A program made the translations under genes and the position numbers. The notes below the pieces were generated by a model that did not search any database, was not told the DNA's origin, and saw only the letters and a list, made by a program, of their open reading frames with translations. From assembly GCA_027067235.1 (NCBI GenBank), contig JALXFQ010000402.1, forward strand, positions 1-12,005: a stretch of DNA of 12,005 nt, read 5' to 3'. This document shows positions 5,257 through 10,944 of this stretch, one piece after another (within the stretch, counting starts at the first letter, position 1; each line of letters starts with the position of its first letter). The DNA comes from Gammaproteobacteria bacterium. GTDB taxonomy: Bacteria > Pseudomonadota > Gammaproteobacteria > QOAV01.

Positions 5257-7143
5257 ATGAGTCTCGACCGCCGCAGTTTTTTACGCGCCATCGGCGCCGC
5301 CAGTGCCGCTGGACTGGTTGGCTACAAAGCATCCGATGCCCTTGCCCTGGGGCAGCAGGAAAACATGTACGAGGTGCCAAAATTCGGCAACGCCAGGATT
5401 CTGCATATCACCGACGTGCACGGCCAGCTGTTGCCGGTCTATTTCCGCGAGCCCAATGTCAACCTCGGCGTGGGCGAAATGTATGGTCGTCTGCCGCACA
5501 AGGTGGGCGAGTCTTTCCTCAAGGAAATGGGCTGGAAACGCGGTTCGCGCGAGGCCTATGCCTATACCTATCTCGATTTCGAGGAACTGGCAGCCAAATA
5601 TGGCCGTATGGGTGGTTATGCCCACATCAAAACCGTGCTGGACGGCCTGCGTGAGGCTGTAGGCGGCAAACAGAATACACTGACTGTCGATGGCGGCGAT
5701 TTGTGGCAGGGCTCGGCCACGGCGCTGTGGACGCGCGGCATCGACATGGTGGAGGCTTCCAACATCCTCGGGCTGGACGTCATGGTCGGGCACTGGGAAT
5801 TCACCTACAAGGAAGCCGAAGTGCTGAACAATGTCGGCTTCTTCAAGGGCGACTTCATTGGCCAGAATGTGCGCATACTGGAAGACGCGCTGTTCGACGA
5901 CCGCTACACCAAGATGGTAGAACAATACGACGGACGCGGTCTGTATGACGAAGACGCCGGCCTGCCGTTTGCGCCCTACACCATGAAAACAGTCAATGGC
6001 CTGCGCATCGCCGTCATCGGCCAGGCGTTCCCGCGCACCTCCAACGCCAACCCGCAGAAATATTTCTTCCCGGACTGGTCATTCAACCTGCGCGAAGACG
6101 ACCTGCAAGAACTGGTGGAAAAAATTCGCAAGGAGGACAAGCCCGATGCGGTGTTCCTGCTGTCCCACAACGGCATGGACGTGGATTTGAAAATGGCCTC
6201 GCGCGTGGTCGGCATCGACGCCATTTTCGGCGGCCATACCCACGACGGCGTACCCAAGCCGATTCCGGTCAAGAACAAGGGCGGCACCACGCTGGTCATG
6301 AACGTGGGCTGTTCCGGCAAGTTCATCGGCGTCATGGACTTCGACATCAAGAACGGCAAGATCCAGGATTTCCGCTATCACAATCTGCCGATCTTCACCA
6401 ACCTGATCAAGCCGGACGCGGAAATGACGTCGTATATCAACAAGATGCGCTCGAAGAAATACGACGAGCATATCGTCGAAAGCCGGGCCAGGGATCGCTA
6501 TTTCAACAAGGCGCGGGTGGGCAAGACCTATGACGAAATCCTCAAGGAAAAGCTCTGCACCACCGACCAGACGCTGTATCGCCGCGGCAATTTCATGGGC
6601 ACCTGGGATCAGGTCTTGTGCAACGCCCTGCGCGAGGAACACGATGCCGACTTTTCGCTGTCCGCCGGCGTACGCTGGGGCACCTCGGTGCTGAAAGGCC
6701 ATGATGTCACCATGGAAGACCTGATGACCGAAACCGCCATGACCTATGGCGAAACCTACGCCAGTGAAATGACCGGTCAGCAGTTGAAAGATGTGCTGGA
6801 AGGCATTGCCGAGAACCTGTTCCAGAAAGACCCGTACCTGCAGTCTGGCGGTGACATGGTGCGCGTGGGCGGCATTGATTTCACGCTGGATCCGGCGGCC
6901 ACCCTGGGCTCGCGCATTACCGAAATGCGCGACGACGAAGGCACTGCTCTGGACATGAAGAAAAAATACAAGGTTGCCGGCTGGGCGCAGGTCAACGACA
7001 TCGGCCCCGGCCGTCTCATGTGGGATGTGGCGGCCGATTATCTGCGCAAGAACAAGAACCTGAAACTGACCAAGCTCAATACGCCAAAACTGAAAGGCGT
7101 AGCCGACAACCCCGGCATTGCGGATTATTCCAATATGGCGTGA
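5257..7143 (+). CDS. soxB: SoxB, thiosulfohydrolase (dimanganese)
   Basis: The ATG at 5257 (628 residues) follows GGAGGA and opens a twin-arginine signal: DRRSFLRAIG (residues 4-13), then a hydrophobic Ala/Gly run. The upstream in-frame TTG at 5170 has no such support. SoxB hydrolyses the SoxY-cysteine S-thiosulfonate to release sulfate in the periplasm. The metallophosphoesterase domain shows its metal and catalytic motifs in order: ITDVHGQ with Asp53 and His55; VDGGDLWQGS (144-153) with Asp148; GHWEF (178-182), the SoxB form of the usual GNHE; SHNG with His304; and GGHTHDG (325-331) with His327 and His329. The C-terminal half matches the 5'-nucleotidase-type domain. It is transcribed away from the hupE-like gene and separately from soxXYZA, although both encode one pathway. 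No soxCD follows; the next gene on the plus strand is unrelated. Confidence 0.97.
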   Translation: MSLDRRSFLRAIGAASAAGLVGYKASDALALGQQENMYEVPKFGNARILHITDVHGQLLPVYFREPNVNLGVGEMYGRLPHKVGESFLKEMGWKRGSREAYAYTYLDFEELAAKYGRMGGYAHIKTVLDGLREAVGGKQNTLTVDGGDLWQGSATALWTRGIDMVEASNILGLDVMVGHWEFTYKEAEVLNNVGFFKGDFIGQNVRILEDALFDDRYTKMVEQYDGRGLYDEDAGLPFAPYTMKTVNGLRIAVIGQAFPRTSNANPQKYFFPDWSFNLREDDLQELVEKIRKEDKPDAVFLLSHNGMDVDLKMASRVVGIDAIFGGHTHDGVPKPIPVKNKGGTTLVMNVGCSGKFIGVMDFDIKNGKIQDFRYHNLPIFTNLIKPDAEMTSYINKMRSKKYDEHIVESRARDRYFNKARVGKTYDEILKEKLCTTDQTLYRRGNFMGTWDQVLCNALREEHDADFSLSAGVRWGTSVLKGHDVTMEDLMTETAMTYGETYASEMTGQQLKDVLEGIAENLFQKDPYLQSGGDMVRVGGIDFTLDPAATLGSRITEMRDDEGTALDMKKKYKVAGWAQVNDIGPGRLMWDVAADYLRKNKNLKLTKLNTPKLKGVADNPGIADYSNMA

Positions 7144-7148
7144 TGTTT

Positions 7149-7307
7149 CAGGCTATAGGCTGAAGACTCTGGGCTTGAGGGCTGCGCTGTTTCACTCCGT
7201 TCTCTTGAATGAGCTTCCGGCCAGATCTGGAGTTACTCCGGAAGTATGGCAGGAGGCTGGAACTTGTCGGGCCAGCGCTCGCCCTACAGTCTGAAGCCTC
7301 CAGCCTG
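7149..7307. repeat. 159-bp element with imperfect inverted-repeat ends between soxB and ppa
   Basis: The left end (7149-7173) and the reverse complement of the right end (7283-7307) agree at 19 of 25 positions by my hand alignment, both starting CAGGCT and sharing AGGCT and AGACT blocks at the same spacing. The interior holds further symmetry: CTTCCGG (7214-7220) pairs with CCGGAAG (7238-7244), and CCAGATCTGG (7221-7230) and GGAGTTACTCC (7229-7239) are palindromic. No reading frame here looks real. It fills almost the whole gap between the convergent stops of soxB and ppa. It could be a small non-autonomous (MITE- or REP-like) repeat or an extended terminator structure. No target-site duplication is evident. 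Confidence 0.5.
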
Positions 7308-7310
7308 TCC

Positions 7311-7859
7311 TTAAAACGCCGGCTTCTCCGGCGCGTTCTGATAGCGCTCGATGGAATCGAGAATTTCGCGCTTGGCGTCGTCCACCGTGCCCCAGCCTTC
7401 GAGCTTGACCCACTTGTGGGCTTCCAGATCCTTGTAATGCTCGAAAAAGTGGGCGATCTTGGCCAGCAGATATTGCGGCAGGTCATCGCGGCACTGAACC
7501 TCCCGGTAGGAGGTGCACAACTTGTCCGCGGGCACGGCAATCACCTTGGCGTCCGGGCCGGCTTCGTCGATCATGTTCAGCACGCTGACCGGCCGGCATT
7601 TGATGACCGAACCGGTAATCAGCGGATAAGGCGTCACCACCAGCACATCCACCGGGTCGCCATCTTCGGAAAGCGTGTGGGGAACATAGCCGTAGTTGCA
7701 GGGGTAATGCATCGCCGTATTCATGAAGCGGTCCACAAACATGGCCCCGGTTTCCTTGTCCACTTCATATTTTACCGGGTCCGCATGTGATGGAATTTCC
7801 ACGATCACATTCACTTCGTCCGGCACATTCGGGCCGGGCGCCACTTTACTCAAAGCCAT
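7311..7859 (-). CDS. ppa: Inorganic pyrophosphatase, family I
   Basis: The 182-residue product has the normal length of bacterial soluble pyrophosphatases, which hydrolyse pyrophosphate to phosphate and pull biosynthetic reactions forward. Family signatures are clear: KYEVDK (30-35), the NYGYVP segment (55-60), and the metal-binding core EDGDPVDVLV (65-74) with Asp66, Asp68 and Asp71. Asp98, Asp103 and Lys105 complete the usual active-site set. The ATG at 7857-7859 is preceded on the minus strand by a GGGGAA Shine-Dalgarno. The gene is convergent with soxB and divergent from the glsB-like gene. It is a housekeeping cytosolic enzyme. Pyrophosphate removal would suit APS-dependent sulfite oxidation, but nothing in the sequence ties it to that. 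Confidence 0.97.
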   Translation of the reverse strand: MALSKVAPGPNVPDEVNVIVEIPSHADPVKYEVDKETGAMFVDRFMNTAMHYPCNYGYVPHTLSEDGDPVDVLVVTPYPLITGSVIKCRPVSVLNMIDEAGPDAKVIAVPADKLCTSYREVQCRDDLPQYLLAKIAHFFEHYKDLEAHKWVKLEGWGTVDDAKREILDSIERYQNAPEKPAF

Positions 7860-7899
7860 GATATTCCCCGTCAGTCAGTCGTGGGAACGGAATATAACC

Positions 7900-7930
7900 T
7901 TTGCCGCCAGTTTGCGCCAGATGGCGTAAA
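7900..7930. promoter_or_regulatory. Palindromic candidate operator between ppa and the glsB-like gene
   Basis: Bases 7911-7930 form an imperfect 20-bp palindrome, TTTGCGCCA then GA then TGGCGTAAA, with eight of nine pairs matching. An extra half-site copy, TTTGCCGCCAG (7900-7910), abuts it directly. A TATATT on the minus strand at 7891-7896 could be the ppa -10 box. A regulator bound here would sit just upstream of ppa and near the divergent promoter. I do not recognise the motif. Confidence 0.4.
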
Positions 7931-7950
7931 AAACGGCATATTAGCAGATA

Positions 7951-7979
7951 TTGATATTCTCTCCGGAACAGCGCATACT
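7951..7979 (+). promoter_or_regulatory. Candidate promoter of the glsB-like operon
   Basis: TTGATA (7951-7956), 17 bases, CATACT (7974-7979) is a good sigma-70-type pair. Initiation near 7986 would leave a short leader containing the AGAGGA Shine-Dalgarno at 8001-8006, seven bases before the ATG. Confidence 0.5.
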
Positions 7980-8012
7980 CGCCCTGTTATCCATTCAAAC
8001 AGAGGATTCGAT

Positions 8013-8267
8013 ATGACACTGGGAACTCTTATCATCTGGCTGGTTATCGGCGGCATTGCCGGATTCGTTGCGCGCCAGATCATGGGCGGCGCCTCGCCGT
8101 TCGGCATCATCGGCGATGTCATACTCGGTATCGCTGGTGGCATCGTCGGCGGCTACGGACTGGCGTTGCTCGGCGTGGGCGGCAGCGGCGGACTCATCGG
8201 CACCTTCATCACCGCCACCATCGGCGCGGTTGTGCTGGTGTGGCTGTCCGGCAAACTGAAAAAATAA
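8013..8267 (+). CDS. GlsB/YeaQ/YmgE-family small membrane protein
   Basis: The ATG at 8013 follows AGAGGA and gives 84 residues, the normal size for this family; an upstream in-frame start at 7881 would run through the promoter region. The product has three glycine-rich hydrophobic segments (about 4-20, 30-53 and 60-79) and a basic tail, KLKK. Typical features are the GGIAGFVARQIMGG segment (13-26) and the GIIGDVILGIAGGIVGG segment (31-47). Members carry the misleading label transglycosylase-associated protein. They are inner-membrane proteins, often induced by stress or in stationary phase, with no settled biochemical role. It is the first gene of a two-gene unit with the acidic protein that starts 21 bases downstream. 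Confidence 0.9.
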   Translation: MTLGTLIIWLVIGGIAGFVARQIMGGASPFGIIGDVILGIAGGIVGGYGLALLGVGGSGGLIGTFITATIGAVVLVWLSGKLKK

Positions 8268-8288
8268 ATCCCGAATCCGGAGGTCAAC

Positions 8289-8846
8289 ATGGCAGACGAA
8301 GAAAAGAGTTTTTTTGACAAGCTGAACGATATACTCAACACGCCCCTGCCCGGCACCGCTGCGGAAAAATCAGCGGCGCCGGACAAGGAAGCGAACAACG
8401 CCGATGACGACGATACGCTACTGGACCGGGTCAGGGAAATCCTGACCTCGCCGGTGCCCAGCGCCGAAGCATCAGAAGCTACAGAGGCAAAATCCGAGAC
8501 CGGGACGGAAGCGCCTGTAGATGATCTGGCAGAAGACTGGTGGGAACAGGACTGGGCGGAATTCCGCGCCCACCAGCAGGCGGAGCGCGAAGCCCTGAAC
8601 GCCAAGCAACGCCGTGACTCGGAACTGTTCGCGCGCTATCAGGAAGACGAACGCAAGCGTTTCGATGAAGCCATGCAGTATGACTTCGAAGTCTTCAAGG
8701 CAGAGCAGCAGCGCAAGATCGACCTGTGGTCCAGGCGCGTGGAAAGCGGCGACATGCCGCCGGAACGTCACCGCCCGCCTCGGCCGCCGCGGCGCATGCC
8801 TCCACCGCCTCCATGGGCACGGCGCAGACCACGCAGACACGCCTGA
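8289..8846 (+). CDS. Uncharacterised acidic coiled-coil protein with duplicated N-terminal motif and Pro/Arg tail
   Basis: I do not recognise this 185-residue protein. It is a credible gene, with GGAGGT at 8279-8284, an ATG at proper spacing, 21 bases after the glsB-like gene, and a terminator right behind. It has no signal peptide or membrane helix, so it is probably cytosolic. Four regions are visible. The first is a motif repeated 36 residues apart: FFDKLNDILNTPLP (8-21) and LLDRVREILTSPVP (44-57). The second is an acidic, Ala/Glu-rich linker (58-82). The third is a Trp-bearing, highly charged helical stretch (84-151), likely coiled coil, with several aromatic residues. The fourth is a basic tail of Pro and Arg (157-185) including five consecutive prolines. 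The pattern suggests a binding or scaffold protein rather than an enzyme. Co-transcription with the glsB-like gene hints at an envelope or stress role, but that is only inference. Confidence 0.75.
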   Translation: MADEEKSFFDKLNDILNTPLPGTAAEKSAAPDKEANNADDDDTLLDRVREILTSPVPSAEASEATEAKSETGTEAPVDDLAEDWWEQDWAEFRAHQQAEREALNAKQRRDSELFARYQEDERKRFDEAMQYDFEVFKAEQQRKIDLWSRRVESGDMPPERHRPPRPPRRMPPPPPWARRRPRRHA

Positions 8847-8848
8847 TG

Positions 8849-8878
8849 AAAGCGCCGGTTGAAACCGGCGCTTTTTTT
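8849..8878 (+). terminator. Intrinsic terminator after the glsB-like operon
   Basis: AAAGCGCCGGTT (8849-8860) and AACCGGCGCTTT (8863-8874) form a perfect 12-bp stem with a tight loop, followed by a run of seven T residues (8872-8878). It begins three bases after the stop of the coiled-coil protein and separates that unit from the CDGSH-proC operon. Confidence 0.92.
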
Positions 8879-8898
8879 ATGCCGGCGCCAAAATCCTG

Positions 8899-8904
8899 TA
8901 GAAT
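8899..8904 (+). promoter_or_regulatory. Candidate -10 box of the CDGSH-proC operon
   Basis: TAGAAT, five of six bases of the -10 consensus, is followed by the GC-rich sequence CCGCGC, of the kind found as the discriminator of growth-regulated promoters. No good -35 is seen, since the expected position falls in the T-tract of the preceding terminator. The gap between that terminator and the gene is too short for much else. Confidence 0.4.
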
Positions 8905-8932
8905 CCGCGCAAACCAACTTCAGGAGAATCTC

Positions 8933-9190
8933 ATGGCTGAACCCATTGTCGCCGGCACCAAACCCGCTATTGTCAGCATGAAAGCCGGGGAGGAAGTCTG
9001 GTGGTGCGCCTGCGGCCGTTCTAAAAAACAGCCCTTCTGCGACGGCTCGCACGAGGGCACCGGCTTTTCGCCGGTACAATACATCGCCGAGAAGGATGGC
9101 GACGTATATTTCTGTACCTGCAAACACACCCAAAAACCGCCCCTGTGTGACGGTTCCCACAAACAGTTCATCGACAAAAACAAAGCCTGA
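8933..9190 (+). CDS. Double CDGSH-type iron-sulfur protein
   Basis: The ATG at 8933 follows AGGAGA (8922-8927) and gives 85 residues. Longer in-frame readings would run back through the terminator. The product holds two complete CDGSH modules: CAC...CDGSH at residues 25-40 (Cys25, Cys27, Cys36, His40) and CTC...CDGSH at 61-76 (Cys61, Cys63, Cys72, His76). Each should bind a [2Fe-2S] cluster through three Cys and one His, as in mitoNEET-family proteins. Bacterial tandem-CDGSH proteins of this size are thought to act in electron or cluster transfer, but most are uncharacterised. There is no signal peptide, so it is cytosolic. It is the first gene of a run with proC only two bases after its stop, so the two are surely co-transcribed. 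Confidence 0.93.
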   Translation: MAEPIVAGTKPAIVSMKAGEEVWWCACGRSKKQPFCDGSHEGTGFSPVQYIAEKDGDVYFCTCKHTQKPPLCDGSHKQFIDKNKA

Positions 9191-9192
9191 AC

Positions 9193-10017
9193 ATGGAAAA
9201 CAGCAAGATCGGCTTTATTGGCGGCGGCAATATGGCCGCCAGCCTGATCGGCGGACTGCGGGAGGGCGGCGCGCCCGCCGAAAACATCATTGCCGGCGAA
9301 CCCGACCCGGATCGCCAGCAATGGCTGAAACAGGAATTCGGCATCGCCGTTACCGACAACAACGCCGATGTGGTAGCCCAGTCCGACGTGGTGATTCTGG
9401 CGGTCAAGCCGCAGGTCATGAGCGCTGTACTGACGCCGCTGAAAACAACATTGCAGGCGCACAGACCCCTGCTGGTGTCGATTGCCGCCGGTATACGCGA
9501 ATCCGACTTGCAACGCTGGGCCGGCGGCGGTCTCGCCATCGTCCGCGTCATGCCCAATACCCCGGCTCTGGTGGGCGCCGGCGCGGCCGGTCTGTACGCC
9601 AATGAACTGGTCGATGATGACCGCAAAGCCCTGGCGCAGGCCATCATGCAGGCGGTGGGCGTGGCGGTCTGGGTCGATGCGGAATCGGAGCTTGATCTGG
9701 TTACCGCCATCTCCGGTAGCGGCCCGGCCTATTTCTTTTATCTCATGGAGCTGATGGAATCCGCCGCCATCAAATACGGCATGGACAGCGGCCAGGCGCG
9801 TCTGCTGACGCTGGAAACGGCACTGGGCGCGGCCAAGCTGGCTTTGCTGAGCGAAGAAGGCCCGGCCGAACTGCGGCGCAAAGTCACCTCCCCGGGCGGT
9901 ACGACGGAAGCGGCCCTGAACGCCATGCAGCAAGGCCATCTGCCCGAAACCATTGAACAGGCCATCAGCGCGGCCGCCCGGCGATCCCGCGAACTGGCAG
10001 AAGAACTGAGCGAATAA
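9193..10017 (+). CDS. proC: Pyrroline-5-carboxylate reductase
   Basis: The 274-residue product has the usual length of ProC, which reduces 1-pyrroline-5-carboxylate to proline with NAD(P)H in the cytosol, the last step of proline synthesis. The N-terminal Rossmann motif, IGFIGGGNMA, is at 6-15. The central AVKPQ segment follows the beta-sheet. The family signature SGSGPAYFFYL (174-184) and the C-terminal VTSPGGTTEAAL segment (about 231-242) mark the substrate-binding dimer domain. It starts two bases after the CDGSH gene without its own clear Shine-Dalgarno, which suggests translational coupling. Together with the following yggT and yggU it forms a well-known gammaproteobacterial block. The usual upstream neighbour, the PLP-binding protein YggS, is not here. 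Confidence 0.97.
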   Translation: MENSKIGFIGGGNMAASLIGGLREGGAPAENIIAGEPDPDRQQWLKQEFGIAVTDNNADVVAQSDVVILAVKPQVMSAVLTPLKTTLQAHRPLLVSIAAGIRESDLQRWAGGGLAIVRVMPNTPALVGAGAAGLYANELVDDDRKALAQAIMQAVGVAVWVDAESELDLVTAISGSGPAYFFYLMELMESAAIKYGMDSGQARLLTLETALGAAKLALLSEEGPAELRRKVTSPGGTTEAALNAMQQGHLPETIEQAISAAARRSRELAEELSE

Positions 10018-10019
10018 AC

Positions 10020-10589
10020 ATGCAATATTTTGGTAATGCCGGCGTCTTTCTGGTCAAGATCGTCTTCGATTTTTTCATTTTTCTGGTGCTGCTGCGTTTT
10101 TTGCTGCAGTGGACCCGGGCTGACTTCTACAATCCGTTTTCCCAGTTTGTGGTGAAAGTCACCAATCCGGTGCTGCGACCGCTGCGCAAGATCATCCCCG
10201 GCCTGTTCGGCCTGGACATGGCGGCGCTGCTGCTGGCCATCGTGTTGTCCTTTCTGCAGGTTTTCCTGATGCTGATGCTGAATGGCTCAGCCGGCAATGC
10301 TCTGGGCATATTGCTGCTCGCCATCGCCGAGGTACTGGACACCCTCAAATTCATTTTCATCGTCGCCATTTTCATCGAAATCATTGCCAGCTGGGTGGCC
10401 CCTCACTCTGGCCATCCCGTCGTGCGGCTGGCGCTCTCCATCAGCTCGCCGCTGATGCGCCCGGCGCGCAACCTGATCCCGCCCATGGGCGGCATTGATT
10501 TTTCGCCCATCGCCGTCCTCATCGGCTTGCAACTGTTCGGCATGCTGGTGATTCAGCCGATACTGGATGCCGGACGCGCGCTACTGTAA
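10020..10589 (+). CDS. yggT: YggT-family membrane protein
   Basis: The 189-residue product consists of two YGGT repeats, each with hydrophobic helices followed by a conserved Asn/His-Pro and Arg-Pro-rich loop. The first is NPFSQFVVKVTNPVLRPLRKIIPG (38-61). The second lies at 132-155, with His132, Pro133, Arg147, Pro148, Arg150 and a PP pair. About four membrane helices are visible (near 8-30, 66-88, 93-122 and 162-185). YggT proteins are inner-membrane proteins of uncertain function, linked in some bacteria to osmotic tolerance and in chloroplasts (as CCB3/YLMG) to cytochrome assembly and membrane organisation. It begins two bases after the proC stop with no obvious Shine-Dalgarno, so it is probably translated by coupling, and its stop abuts the yggU start. 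Confidence 0.93.
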   Translation: MQYFGNAGVFLVKIVFDFFIFLVLLRFLLQWTRADFYNPFSQFVVKVTNPVLRPLRKIIPGLFGLDMAALLLAIVLSFLQVFLMLMLNGSAGNALGILLLAIAEVLDTLKFIFIVAIFIEIIASWVAPHSGHPVVRLALSISSPLMRPARNLIPPMGGIDFSPIAVLIGLQLFGMLVIQPILDAGRALL

Positions 10590-10886
10590 ATGGGCGGGCC
10601 CGCTTACTGGGATGGCGATAGTCTGATCCTCAACCTGCATGTCCAGCCACGCGCATCGCGCACAGCTTTTGCCGGCGATTTCGACGACCGTATCAAACTG
10701 CGCACCACCGCCCCGCCGGTGGACGGCAAGGCCAACAGGGAAATCATTACGTTTCTGTCGAAACAGTTTCGTACCGCCAAATCCAACATCAGGCTGCTGC
10801 GGGGGGAAACATCCCGCCACAAACAGTTTGCCATTACCCGCATACGCCAGTTTCCGCCGGACTTGCCCATACCCGAAAAGGATTGA
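10590..10886 (+). CDS. yggU: YggU-family (DUF167) protein
   Basis: The 98-residue product matches the DUF167/YggU family in size and motifs: HVQPRASR (17-24), the charged FDDRIKLR stretch (31-38), and the hallmark APPVDGKANREI segment (41-52). Structures of this small cytosolic family show a compact alpha/beta fold, but no function is established. The start codon follows the yggT stop directly (TAAATG), so translation is very likely coupled. The gene ends the CDGSH-proC-yggT-yggU run; 58 bases follow before metX. No terminator is visible between them, so read-through into metX is possible. Confidence 0.94.
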   Translation: MGGPAYWDGDSLILNLHVQPRASRTAFAGDFDDRIKLRTTAPPVDGKANREIITFLSKQFRTAKSNIRLLRGETSRHKQFAITRIRQFPPDLPIPEKD

Positions 10887-10944
10887 AGCACGCGTCCCAA
10901 GTGGTACATTTAAGGTTTCACGTCAACAGAATAACCTATCTTCC

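Noticed and set aside
8920..9939. Long minus-strand open frame (339 codons) across the CDGSH and proC genes
   Set aside because: It is antisense to two genes with clear family motifs, has low-complexity Gln/Gly/Arg content, and lacks a sensible start signal.
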